Part shown: positions 1 to 11,552 of the stretch, in pieces
Position numbering within the stretch: the first letter of the stretch is position 1
Layout of the letters: every line of letters begins with the position of its first letter
NCBI GenBank assembly: GCA_013350335.1
Contig: CM023538.1
Coordinates: 46,866,201 to 46,930,200, forward strand
Source of the DNA: Chimonanthus salicifolius
Taxonomy: Eukaryota > Streptophyta > Magnoliopsida > Laurales > Calycanthaceae
DNA length: 64,000 nucleotides
Direction of reading: 5' to 3'
Notes under the pieces: model-generated
Seen by the model: the letters and a program-made list of their open reading frames with translations, nothing else
Database searches by the model: none
What the model was told of the DNA's origin: nothing
Program-made: the position numbers and the translations under genes

Positions 1-1433
1 GTGAAATTTTATATGCAAAGTCCAAATTTTAAAATTCTCAATCGAAAGGAAAAGATTTATTTATAAGCTGGCCAAGAGACAAAAAATGAAATGAGAAACG
101 TATCAAAGATGAAAATCAACATTTGTTGGTGTAAGATAAAAGAAACAAAATGAGAGGTGAAGAAAATCAACTTGCAAAAAGATCTAGTAATTTAAGTATA
201 TCTTCAATCTATATGGTCATAATTTTAATTTCTATAATAATTTATTTTAAATAAAAACCGGTATCAAATGCAAAATAAGCGGGCTTTAATCAGACGCCTT
301 TAGTAAAAATAAAGGGACTCAGGCTTTCGTTAGAGAAGCCCGTGAACACTTGTATAGAAAATCCAATTCTAAAATTCTAATGGTTGAGGTACACTCGATT
401 TTTATTCTTAGAGACCCTTTATCTATAGTGGTGGATGGAGTCAAAAAGAAAAGAAAAAAACTCTATTTTTGAAACTTTTTTGCATAATATTTTCTTAAAT
501 ATTAGGGTGTGTTTGACAACTGTTAGATTCTAAGTGTAATATTTTAAAAGTGTCAAATTATAATCTTATAGATAAAAATATTGTTAGAATGAAAAACTTA
601 TTGTTTGGAAATTCTTATAAAATTTAATAAATTGAAATATTATTGTCTAGATTGGAAAATATATCAAAATTATATTTTGTTGTTTAAAATTTTGATATAT
701 TTTCAGTTTTATTAAATTTTAACTAGATCTTTTACAAAAACTATATTATAGAAACAAAAATCGAACATTCAAATTTAGCCCAATCATTCTAATGAATTTG
801 AGAACTTGAGAGAAATCATTCATTCCAGTTGAATAATTAAAATTAATCTACATTCATTTAATAGAAATTGAAAAAATGTTGAACAAATATTTAAAGAAGT
901 GAGTTTTTGTTTTTTATTACTATTCCAAAAAAATTGGTATAAATTATTTCCAAATTTGATAATTACTAAACTTAAATAAAATATCTAAAAATCTACAATT
1001 TTTACCGTTCATGTTCATCCTTTTAGGCCAAAATAAAAACTAAAGTATTTTAGAGTAAATATATAAATATAGACCTTGTCCAAATTTAAATTGCACCAAC
1101 TCGAACAAAAACTGAAAAATTTTAGAAAGAAAATTTTCAATTTTAGTCCATTGTTTTAGAAATTCAGCTATAATATTTAAATAGAAACTAAAAAAAACAC
1201 TGAATAAAATCCAAATTCAAGCCACGTTCACAGAAATTAAAATTTTGAAAAGTTTGAGAGAATATATCTAAGATGCAGCTCATTATTAAAAAGTTTCTAC
1301 AAATTTCTCTATTCTTAAGAAATACAAAAGTTATAAAAAGAAAATAAAAAGAAAATCATAAAACGACATTTCAAAGTAATAGTGTCATTTTTCTTTTATG
1401 AATAAGGTGTTGAGGCCTCTTCGGGAACACAAC
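1..1433. other. AT-rich non-coding stretch, no gene seen
   Basis: Very AT-rich sequence with short A and T runs and frequent stops in all frames. I see no coding segment, RNA gene or clear transposon end. It may be part of a long first intron of the gene whose later exons begin at 9207, which is inference. Confidence 0.5.
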
Positions 1434-1579
1434 AAATCTTTAGGGCATGTGAAAGCCTCTCTACCTATACACTAGATAACTCCATCGAGATTAGCCCTTT
1501 GGGGTGTAGGTGGGAATCGAAATGAGAACTCTTGCTTCCATAGGCAAATTCTTGATCATCACTCTAACTCCTTTAGGTT
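1434..1579 (-). repeat. SINE-like repeat, family B, copy 1
   Basis: On the minus strand this starts AACCTAAAGGAGTTAGAGTG and contains a polymerase III B-box-like stretch (TTTCGATTCCC), followed by a conserved body (AGGTAGAGAG). A clearly homologous copy in the same orientation lies at 40139-40281; the two align over their whole length with scattered differences. Length, B-box-like motif and dispersed copies suggest a short tRNA-derived SINE. I could not define target duplications. Confidence 0.45.
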
Positions 1580-1975
1580 AAGTAACAGTGTCACTTGCCA
1601 GGGGGCGAAAGAAAGAGATTGCTAGAAATAGAGAGAGAGAGAGAGAGGAACAATGAGGAGTGAGTGAGATGTGGGGCAGACAAAGAATGGATGGAGGGAC
1701 AAAGAATGGATGGAGGGCGCAAGTAGGAGAGAAGACCAAATTTGCACTTCTCAAGCGTCCAAGCTGGTGGTTTCTCGCGTTATCTTGAGTTTTTCTTTTT
1801 CCTTTTTTCTTTAACCAAGCAACCCATATTGAAAGCGGTTGATTTTGTTTGTTCAAAATATTTGATCTCGTAAAATATTATAAGACCCTTCACTGTCAAA
1901 GTATTTTTATGCATTTTTATTACTTTTAGGTTGTGACTTGACAATCTTTTGCAATTTAACCTGATATTACCTTCT

Positions 1976-2183
1976 TTTTATTTATCTATTTTTTTATGAA
2001 ACTTTCCTATTCTCATATATATAAATATTTTGGATTTATGTGTGGGAAACTCAGACACAGTTCTACTAAAATGCCCACGGGTAAGCCCACTGCCCTTAGG
2101 GCACACCAAAGTTAGGTCATGTGGGCTCGAACCCACAACCTCCTGCTTCCTAAAACGAGCGGTAACCAATTGAGCTACACCCA
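1976..2183 (-). mobile_element. tRNA-derived SINE, family A, copy 1
   Basis: The minus strand begins GGGTGTAGCTCAATTGG (A box) and has GGGTTCGAGCCC (B box) about 45 bases on, as in a tRNA gene. The D arm and acceptor stem do not pair, so it is not a working tRNA. The body includes GGGCAGTGG and a GTTTCCCAC block, and the end is A-rich. The same head and body occur in opposite orientation at 41612-41800, which supports a dispersed SINE family. Confidence 0.7.
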
Positions 2184-2189
2184 TGTGAG

Positions 2190-2830
2190 TTCTCAAATAT
2201 TATTTACATGGGAATGGTAAAAATAATTTTTTTCCTACTTTTAGATATTTTGTTCATATTTTTCTTATTCTTTGCGCTTTTGTGAAAATTGTGAGTTAAA
2301 TCTATTTATATCATCAATTTCAATCCTAAAATTTCTTTTTTATTGCCGCCATTTTGTACAAAATTTTAAAACTATATAAATTATCATAATGGAGGATAAA
2401 TAGATGAATATTATTTATTTGATAGACACTAAAGGTAAATATTTCCATATATGAAAAATGATCTTTTATGATGAAAGCTTTATATGAAGTCTAGATATGA
2501 TCATGGAGTTGATGGATATGATGTTGGGTTGTGGCTCGAATTGATTGGTGTAGAGGCCCACAACAATTGGGCTCTAGGAAAGCTACGCAGTCATGCTGAT
2601 TTGGATAATTGCTATGTGAATGAATGAGAGGGATATTAGGAGAATAATGAGGACTCTTCTACGTGTCTAACATATCCTATGTATTTTGAAAATAGCATGT
2701 AACCAACAAGTGCTTGAGGTACTTTTCCATTGTGGGCAGCCAGGAAAGTTGGGCCTGGATTCCTGCAGTTTATCAATGGCAATTTCTATATGCAACTTTG
2801 TTAAGTTGCTAAAGCCAAAGGACATGGTAC
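2190..2830. other. Non-coding stretch upstream of decayed gypsy pol
   Basis: AT-rich up to about 2450, then more mixed sequence leading into the decayed gypsy polymerase. Part of it may be leftover gypsy gag or integrase-proximal sequence, but I recognise no domain here and no LTR end. Confidence 0.35.
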
Positions 2831-2979
2831 TATGGCTAAGTTTGGCAATTGCTTAAGTACATGGGTCGATTCTCTACTATATAAGGAGGGAATGTATACA
2901 CGACATTCATGTAGAGAGAACACGACAGGAAGATGTAGCAGAGTGGGTTGGTGCGTGGTGAAGGGCCTGTGGCGATACA

Positions 2980-4440
2980 TATGGAGATGGCATCATGTGC
3001 CTCATGTCATGGATGATTATCAAGATGTATTTACAACTTCGCAAGGTCTACCTCCAATCAGGTCGCACGACCATCAGATTCTATTGGTTCAAGGGGCCCA
3101 ACCAGTAAATGGTCGGCCATATCAGTATCCATATTATCTGAAGACGGAGATAGAAAAACTGGTTCAAGAGCTATTACAAAGTGCGGTCATCAGACCCAGT
3201 CAGAGTCAATTCTCATCGCCAATACTTTTTGTCAGGAAGGCCGGTGGATTGCGGAGGATGTGCGTGGATTATCGTGCACTCAATCAGCAAACGATTAAGG
3301 ACAAGTTTCCAATTCCAATCATTGAAGAGCTGCTGGACGAGTTGCACGGTGCTAGGGTCTTCTCGAAATTAGATTTGCGCTCCAGGTACCACGAAATACG
3401 GGTTTGGCCAGCGGACATGCCAAAGACGACATTCCGAACACATGACGATCATTTCGAGTTCTTAGTCATGCCATTCGGCCTGACTAACACTCCAGCTTCC
3501 TTCTAGTGTCTAATGAGTGAGATCTTCTAGCCGTTCTTACACCGGTTTGTCCTAGTCTTCTTCAAAGACATTCTAATTTACAGCGTAACAATGGAGGAGC
3601 ATCTCTCTCACTTATCTCAAGTATTGGGGTTGCTCTGTCAACATCAATTTTTTGCATAATGGAGCAAATGTCGGTTCGGATGTGCAATAGTGGAATACTT
3701 GGGACATTTGATTTCTGCTGAAGGAGGTTCTATAGATCTAGATAAAATAAGGAGCATGATGGATTGGCCTATCCCAAATACAATTCGAGGTCTGAGGGGC
3801 GTCTTTGGACTTACTGGATACTATAGGTGATTCATCTAACATTATGGGTGGTTAGCCAAGCCATTGACCGAGTTGCTGAAAAAGCACTCATTTATATGGA
3901 CACCAGCGGCTAAGGAAGCTTTCATACGATTAAAGAAGGCAATGAGCACGCCACCCGTTTTTTCGCTACCAGATTTCACCCAAACCTTTTTACGTTTGAG
4001 TGTGATGCATCCGGTACTGGTGTGGGTGCTGTATTGACTCAAGCAGGCAAACCCATAGCTTATTACAGTCATGCCCTCTAAGGAACCTCTCTGTCCCTTT
4101 CTACGTATGAAAAGGAACTCTTGGCATTGGTCATGGTGGTCAAGAAGTGGTGGCCGTATTTGTTGGGATAGCGATTTCTAATCAAGACCGATCATCATAT
4201 TTTGATGTTCCTGCTGGACCAAAAGATAGGCACTTCTATGCAGCAAAAGTGGATTTCGAAATTGTTTGGCTATGACTTCACTATTGAGTCCAGGAATGGC
4301 CATTCTAACACTGTGGCCAATGCTCTATCGCGTCAAGAAGCTGAACTCAATGCTATTACAACCTTGGTTCCATCTTGAACTGACGAGTTACGCGAAAAGC
4401 ACGCCCGTGATACCCATATACAACAATTAATTGACTCACA
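2980..4440 (+). pseudogene. Decayed Ty3/gypsy (chromovirus-type) RT-RNase H
   Basis: Plus-strand remains of a gypsy polyprotein. The first part reads openly to 3506 and shows reverse transcriptase motifs in order: QYPYYLKTEIEKLVQELL, CVDYRALNQQTIKDKFPIP, FSKLDLRSRYHEIRV and FLVMPFGLTNTPASF. A stop follows at 3504-3506, and homology continues across further stops and shifts: VEYLGHLISAEGG, GLTGYYR, WTPAAKEAFIRLKKAMSTPPV, then RNase H pieces and DTHIQQLIDSH near 4430. The usual FFDDI catalytic motif reads FFKDI, so one catalytic aspartate is replaced as well. The motif style points to a chromovirus such as Reina or Tekay. No LTRs were found, so this is an old fragment, probably inside a long intron. 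Confidence 0.8.
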
Positions 4441-7400
4441 TATTTAAGAATTTTAAAATTCCTCTATATTCCTATTCACCCCCTCTCTAAGACAATTCTA
4501 GACATCGTGTTAACTTGACTAACAATATCTTATCTAATGTAATTGCACATATGTGATGATCTTTTTTCCTCTAAAACATTATCCATGAAGAATTGAATTG
4601 GTTCGCACCGGATGCAACCTTTTTAGCTCCAGCCTAATTCAGCCCAAACTAAGCAATTATATCCAAAACTAACTCCATGTTTAGGAACCTTGAAAGTTCC
4701 AAGTGTGCTAGAACACTGTGCAAGATTGACCCTAGGGGGGTTTGAATAAGACAATCCCCAATTTTTCGGTCCTCATTCTTGATTAATAAAAATTAATAAA
4801 GCGAACTAACAATACTAATCAAGATTCAATGGTGTTGTGTCAACAAGAGATGTGCAAATTAGTTTAATACTCACACAAGCATTTCATCAAACACATGGAC
4901 ACCCAATATATAGTGGTTCAGTTAAATAACGTACATCCACTATTGAGATTCACCCAACTTTGGGTTATCTCTAAATCACTAAGTGGGAAATTACACCTCA
5001 CTAATAGAATATGACTTCCACCTATCCAATTGATTTAGAATTTCACCCAATCGCCAAAGATTTTGAAAGGTTCGACCAACCCCGGTCTATTTCCTTATCC
5101 CTGTATTTTTTATAGAAGTCAAGCTTCATTGCTTTAGTCCACTTCACAAGATGATGATTTAAAAATAAAATCAATACTAAGAAGCACTTGTCTTTTGATA
5201 GCTCAAACTTTTTGATTTAATGCTTTTTTAAGATGTCCTTCACAATGTGATTTCGAAGATGTCGAAGATGTACCTTGTGTATGCTCAATCACAATTTTTG
5301 GGTAAGGTCTTAAGGATTTAAAATCTGCAAGTTGATCCTTGATGGTTTTCACTCTCTCACTTAATCACAACCAAGAGGTTGATTGGATTTTCTAATTGAT
5401 TCACGTATGTGAGTGCATGGAGAGAAATTGAGAGAGGTTTGGGGTCACTAGAGATGCCTTAAGATGTTCTAAGTTGAAGGGTCCAACCCTACTCATACGA
5501 GTTTGAAGTATATATAGACAAAGTAGAGAATTCCGACATGCTATGGGCGATTGATCGTGGCCTCCAAAAGCCATTGTAATTTGAACGTTGTGCATTAAAT
5601 GTTTTTCCTACGGATGGAAAAGAGTCACTCACGATTGATCATTAACCACGATTAGTCGTCATCTGTACCTGATGATCGATCATCTTCACGATTGGATCGT
5701 CCTGAGAGCATTCCAAAAAGACAGTGTTTTTCCAGTCAGAACATGTCTTTTTCTAGACGATTGATTGTCTTGGGGATCAGTTGCCGGCGATGGGTCGTTG
5801 TTTCACAATTGGTTGTGCTGACATTTTCAACAAAATTGCTTTCTATTAAATGGCCATATCTTGGGCTCTTGAACTCCGATTTGAGTGTTCTTGGGCCCTA
5901 TAAAAAGCTCTTTCAATGCTCTACCTAAGCATGTTGGTTTTAACAGTTTATTACATCATTTGATAGAGTGGAAGACTCTCACAATTCATGACATTTTGAC
6001 TCTCAATATTTTTCTCCAGAAAAGCTCAAGGTTCTCCAAGGCTTTGGTCCATTTTCTCTAGGCTTACTTATGTTTTACTAATGTGAGTTCTAAGCCTAGG
6101 AAGGTCTTCTTAAGGTGTTGGGTTCCAACTAAAGTATCTATGACCACTTACCTTTGTGTGATTGCCATACACTATAGTGATGATGAATCTCCATTTGATC
6201 TTTCAATCTTCAACGCTTTATTCAATCCTCATCAGTCCTTGAGTATTGTATTCTTGCTTCATTCGTCGGAGGCAATGCTTGACCTAAGTCATGTAATTGA
6301 CAAAAAAGTGACTCGGCAATTCGGAGCACTAACCAACCAAATTCAACCCAACTGACTTAGTTTCATGTTGAGTTCAGTGGATTGGATCAAGTTCAAAAGA
6401 ATTAACATTTTTTGTTACATTGTAAATATATTTATTTTAAATATTATCTTATCACCTTTTACCTATTGTCTGAAAAGAAAAAAAGAGATAAAATATACAA
6501 ATAAAATATAAATTAACTCTTTATAACTTATTTTTTTAGAGTCCATCTTGCTATGGTTATAGAATTCATGTTAAGTTGAGTATTAGTATCAATCCAAACT
6601 ATTAACTCTAATCCAACTCAATTTTCAATTCATGTTGAAAAATTCAACACTAATGGAACCCAAACCCAAAATACCCAACTAGCTAACCTAAACCCAAATT
6701 CAAGTTGACTAATTTGCACTTGGTTGAACCCAATGGAAATTGCATAACAATTAAATATTTTCATATACTTCCATTTATATGTATCTTTTTATACTTCCAT
6801 TTATATCTATCATCTAGCATCCATTATATTCATCTAAATTGAATTCTTGCCCAATTTAAACGTATTAAAAAATATACTTAAAATTGAATCTAAGTGCAAG
6901 TCCTATAGAATGTCAAATTTTTATGCTTTCTATCAAATATAAATTTTCCAACAAACTCGATTAAAATATACTAAAAACAGCGCAATCAATCAACAATGAA
7001 TCAATTATCAATAGGTATTTTAACTCTTCTTCCTCTCACTTCCTTATTTTGAGATTCTAAACTTGTTGAGCTTTTCAAAAAGTAAAAATTATTTTAAATA
7101 TAATATTCTGAGACAATGAAAATAATACTCTGAAAAATAGATGCATGGCTGATCAAGATAATACTCCACTCTCTTACTTCCGCTGCGGAACTGAAATTCA
7201 AATTTTTCTACATCTATTTTTATCGTTACGTTTTATGTATTAAAAATAATATAAATAATAGAAGCAGTCTACTTTTTTTAAACCTTCTGTCAATGAAACT
7301 AAACAGTCTGTTATGACTTTTCCTATCAAAACATCAATTGATGATGGGAAGAGATGCTTCTTCAAATGATAATTTGAGCTTTCATGCCTAATTTTAGTGT

Positions 7401-9206
7401 CTTAAGAATAGTTGGTTCATCTGTGGAAATTTTACACTAGGTATTATATGATTTCCAACATATAAATTGAAAATAAAAAACTCTTCTATTACAAATAAAA
7501 TCCATAAAATTTAATTAAATCAGAATTTTTATGAAGCAACCTTTCTTAAATTTGAACGAGTCTGACGTGAAAAAACTCACAAGTCTCGTGTCAATTTTCA
7601 ACTCCTAATTGGAAAAAAAATTTGGTGTAGAGAATGAAAGGAAGAGTGGAATATGGAGGGCAGGTGTGATTGAACTTGTCTTATTGCTTTTGTTTGTTGT
7701 TAATGAATACATAAGAAAGCATTAATGAGGGTATCACTCGTACGAAAGGAATGCTCCATTGCTCCCAACTCATGAAGGCGTGACACGTTATTCTTTTGAC
7801 ATATTAGTTATTTATTAGGCACATTTTGTGGTGACAGAGCTTATCACAAACGAATGGGACATTGAGATATTTTTAAATTCTTAAATTTTTATATAAGTAT
7901 TTATTATAAAAATATAATATTTAAAAAATAAAAATATAATTAATGAAAAAAAAATAAGAATCTTAGTATCATTCATGAACCATGAACAATCAATTCAGAA
8001 TAAATAATCTATTAGAATACAGTTCAATAAATATTCTACAGTTGTTAAAATATAACAAGTATTTTAAATCATTACAGAAATCTCATTAAGGTTACAACAA
8101 ATATTTCTTAATAAAGAATTTATCAGGAATTTATCGAGATTTATTGAGATATTATCGCGATATTACCATTTATTACGTTTTTAACACAATTTTATTGGGA
8201 ATTTACCTTAGTACCAATAAATGCACATTATTAATGTGGTAATGGTATTTTGATGATAAAAACATAGTAAATTTTAAATTATTGCCAATATTTGTGAAAT
8301 TGTTTAACAAATGTGACAAATGATTGTGCTGAGTTTGAACTAATTTTTTCGAGTCCTATGTTTTAGTTAGACCGCCGAAGTTGGACTGTCACAAGAAAAT
8401 TTTGAAACCTTTGTCTGATTTTTTGGCATATTTAGTTTAGTTTTATATTTTAATTTATTAAAACGCAATTATTTAAATTGAAATTAGACTTATGAACTAT
8501 AAGTATATCAAATTTCAATACAAAATTTAATTTCTAACCACTCAATATTAGTAATTAAAGTCACCAAATATTTTTATTTTAGTAATTTTAAGAATATTTA
8601 ATGATTTTGACTACTAAAATTAAAATTTTAAATGAAATTTAATTCAATTGCAGATATCATTTTTCTTTCAATCCAACAGTTGAATTTTAACAGTATCAAA
8701 CTCAAGTTTTATTGTCCCCAGCAAAACCCTTAAGGTAGCTGTCAATTCTCCAAAAGGAAATTGGTGAAAGAGGGTTAAAGAGCTCAAAGGAGAAAAGGAT
8801 AGGGTATGGGAGAAATAGGCAGGGTTGGGCATGCTGGGTAAAGGTTTTTGGGTGTTTTTCTGGGGAAATTATGTACAGGATATGGGGGTTTCCTAATTAC
8901 ATGGTGTTTTTTAATGGTTTTTTTTTTCTTTTGTACTGTATATGTATTCTTTTATTAATAAAATCGTTACCCCACAACCCCCAACACTAAAAATAAAAAA
9001 GAAGAAAAAACCCCAGACCAGAAGCAATGTACATATAGTTTGTTAATTGGGAAGCATTTTTTTTATTTTATATATTGTTTTTTGAAATGATACATATAGG
9101 TTGTTAATTGGCCGCATTTGTTGGATCCCAGATCAATCAAACTTAATATCCATACATTTTCCTTATAAATTTTGAATCTAACTTGAAAATTATTCCTTTT
9201 TGTCAG
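4441..9206. other. Long AT-rich stretch without recognised genes
   Basis: About 4.8 kb. From about 4680 to 6360 the base composition is more balanced and resembles decayed transposon DNA; short open stretches there (for example 6083-6355) have no recognisable domain. From 6360 to 9200 it is strongly AT-rich with no coding look. I searched it for the missing 5' exon of the SRP receptor gene (a GSGKT-type P-loop) and saw none. Confidence 0.45.
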
Positions 9207-9293
9207 CTTCGAGATGGCTCCACACATCAGGGTACAGTTACATCAATGGAACCAAATGAGGCCATTTTTGTACTGTATTCTGAATCTGAAAAG
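9207..9293 (+). CDS. SRPRB: SRPRB exon (LRDGSTHQGTVTSMEP)
   Basis: 29 codons in phase 0 at both ends. Acceptor TTTTTGTCAG lies before CTTCGAGATGG, and the donor is AAAAG|GTAAAA. It encodes the conserved segment just after the P-loop. Confidence 0.85.
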
Positions 9294-11552
9294 GTAAAAT
9301 GAGGTTCTAGGTCTCACACGCTTTTTATTTTATTTTATTTTTTAAAGTACCCAGTATGAGGAATTTCTGCATTTCCAAACCTCTCCCGTATTGGAAAGAA
9401 AGAAAACTCACAAAGGGTTGACTGGGGAAAATGCCAACCCTCACAAAATGTGGCTCCTGGCCAAGTGTTTAGGTGGCACGTTGCAAGGCACATGGTAGGG
9501 AGTTGTTGAAGTTTTAATTTTCAGGAGTAGGTAGAATCACTCCTCATCCAATCATCTTAACCTTTTTGAGGTGAGCTATGAAAATATTCAATGTTCAACA
9601 TTTCAAAAACCAGAATGATGGATGGGGTTGAAAGGTCATTTTCCTTTTATCCATGTGCTCCTCTACATATCCCTCCTAAGTCCTAACTATGTGGGATCGG
9701 CATTCTCCCTAAGAAACCTCATGAGAGCCTTTTCCCTAGAGTTTTTCATTCACAAAGGAGTTTGTGGGCTACACATGAATAGTCGTGCCACTCTCTCATC
9801 TATGAATTGGTTAGACTTCTGAGGACCATATAATCATGAAATCATGTTAACCACACATCTGTCAGTTCAATGCTGAACTTGGTCTTCATTTCTTTGATGC
9901 AGAAGGGCAAAATAAAGCCTGTCCACGTTATTGATGTTCCTGGCCAGGCCCGCTTTCGACCAAAGCTTGATGAGTTCTTGCCTCGAGCATGTGGCCTCAT
10001 TTTTGTTGTGGATGCTTTAGACTTCTTACCGAACTGTGGAGCAGCTGCCGAGTTACTACTACACGTCCCTTTTTTTTAATTTATATTTAACGAGTAAAAT
10101 TGATTGATGGTCTTTTCTGGATTTTGATGTGGAAGGTATCTCTATGATATTCTGACAAAGGCAAGTGTTGTAAAAAAGAAGATTCCAGTACTCATATCAT
10201 GCAACAAAACTGATAAAGTGTCTGCTCATTCCAAGGATTTCATTAGGAAGCAACTTGAAAAGGAAATGTAAGGCCTAAATTCCATCTTTTATTTATTTTT
10301 TTGCAATCACCAAGTTTAGATCATCCCTGTAATCACTTTGTTTCTGACCCTTCACCATATCCTTACGGATAGCATGTTTTAAACTTTTGTCGAACTACAC
10401 GGCAAGGCTGATGCATCGATGACTGATGCATTTTACTTGATAACGAAGAAGTTTTTAATCCCAAAGGGACCTTTTTTGTCTCGTGTGAAAAATACTTGCA
10501 TCATGGGAGAAAGATGGTGTAATGTTATGATGAACTCATTCTCTCGTGGAGTGGGCTTTTGGTTTGATGAGCTAAACAATTGATCAGGCCTGTGGATGTT
10601 TCCATGTTGGAAATAGCCAAGCCTTGCAAAATTTTGTTGGTAAATAGAAAAGGAAAAGAATGCAGCAACATTATGCTGCATGATTTTGGCCTTTGGTTAG
10701 GCATGGTAATGGGGAGTTGGTGATTGAGGGAGACTCGGTAAATGCAATTAAATGGTCCTATGGTGATAAAAACCTCCTTGGGAATTGATTCCGGTGGCAA
10801 GAGAAATTAGGGAACTGAGTGGTCGCTACTTGGTGATCTATAGACATGTGAGGAGGATGGCTAAAATTGGGAGTCGATAGGGTGGAAGGAATCTTGGTGA
10901 CTTCATTTCTTTTTCGGGTTTGGGCTCCTTTGTATTCTTTGTTGAAGGGTGGTGTGGCACGGTTTGTTAATTCCATGTACTTATTCCTTCTTTATTAATG
11001 AATTCCTTGCTTTGTTATCGTCTGAAAAAAGAATTGAAAGCTTTTTGTTCCATGTTTGTGTACTTCTTGTGGCCCATCAATAAATTTTATTACCACTTAA
11101 AATAAAAATCACAACCTTCATAAAGAGACAAGAATGGGTCCATTGGTATGGATATGGTTGAAATTTACCTCTGTATAGAATCCATCTAAAATCCAATATC
11201 ACATTTTTCTTATTTATTACCTTACAGTGACAAGCTGCGGGCATCAAGGACTGGTGTTTCTGCTGCTGATATTGCTGATGAATTTACACTTGGTGTTGCT
11301 GGAGAGCCCTTTGCTTTCTCACAGTATTATAACAAGGTTACGATAGCAGAAGCTTCTGGCTTGACAGGTGAGACAGCTCAGGTGGAGCAGTTCATTAGGG
11401 AACATGTAAAGCCATATGAGAGACCTGATTTTGGGAGTCTATTCTTCTGTTGGGAGTTGCTGGAGTTTTTCTTGACTTGCGAAAGAATGGTTTTTGTGGT
11501 GATGCTGTGTTTCTGCAGCATCTACATCCATTCACATGACAAAATCTTTTGA
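9207..11552 (+). CDS. SRPRB: SRP receptor subunit beta, 3' four exons (partial gene)
   Basis: Beta subunit of the signal recognition particle receptor, an ER membrane GTPase that anchors the alpha subunit and helps dock ribosomes making secretory proteins. Four exons with GT-AG borders and consistent phase: 9207-9293, 9903-10051, 10136-10267 and 11228-11552. Motifs in order: LRDGSTHQGTVTSMEPNEA, KGKIKPVHVIDVPG (switch II DxxG), the G4 motif CNKTDK, and EASGLTGE near the end. The exon carrying the N-terminal membrane anchor and P-loop, which should precede LRDG, is not in the 9.2 kb upstream. It may lie beyond the window behind a transposon-filled intron, or it may be lost. The C-terminus runs 45 residues past the IREHVKP at which I recall homologs ending. 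Intron 3 carries a LINE fragment. Confidence 0.88.
9903..10051 (+). CDS. SRPRB: SRPRB exon with DVPG switch II motif
   Basis: Acceptor TTTGATGCAG, then AAGGGCAAAATAAAGCC. It encodes KGKIKPVHVIDVPGQ, the hydrophobic strand GLIFVVDALDFLP and AAA, and ends two bases into a Glu codon (GA|GTTACT). The phase matches the next exon, which supplies the G. Confidence 0.85.
10136..10267 (+). CDS. SRPRB: SRPRB exon with NKTD guanine-specificity motif
   Basis: Begins GTATCTCTATGATATTC (completing EYLYDIL) and encodes VVKKKIPVLISCNKTDKVS, then HSKDFIRKQLEKE. NKTD is the G4 motif that reads guanine. The donor is AAAT|GTAAGG. Confidence 0.87.
10268..11227 (+). other. SRPRB intron containing a LINE 3' fragment
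   Basis: Intron of 960 bp. From about 10700 to 11030 it reads on the plus strand as the RNase H tail of an L1-type LINE: LVIEGDSVNAIKWSYGD, then RVWAPLYSLLKGG and a 3' end running into GAAAAAAG. Stops and shifts break it. The same family pattern recurs near 22.7 kb and at 62.5 kb. Confidence 0.55.
11228..11552 (+). CDS. SRPRB: SRPRB terminal exon with C-terminal extension
   Basis: Acceptor CTTACAG, then TGACAAGCTGCGG. It encodes DKLRASRTGVSAADIADEF, a GVAGEPFAFSQ segment, NKVTIAEASGLTGE and VEQFIREHVKP. The codon after KP is TAT (11415-11417) instead of a stop, and the frame stays open for 45 mostly hydrophobic residues to TGA at 11550-11552. Confidence 0.82.

Noticed and set aside
2110..2183. 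Functional tRNA gene on the minus strand
   Set aside because: A and B boxes are present, but the D stem and acceptor stem do not pair and the sequence continues as a repeat with a second copy, so it is a SINE head.
6083..6355. 90-codon open frame in mixed-composition DNA
   Set aside because: No domain, no splice context, and surrounding sequence looks like decayed repeat.
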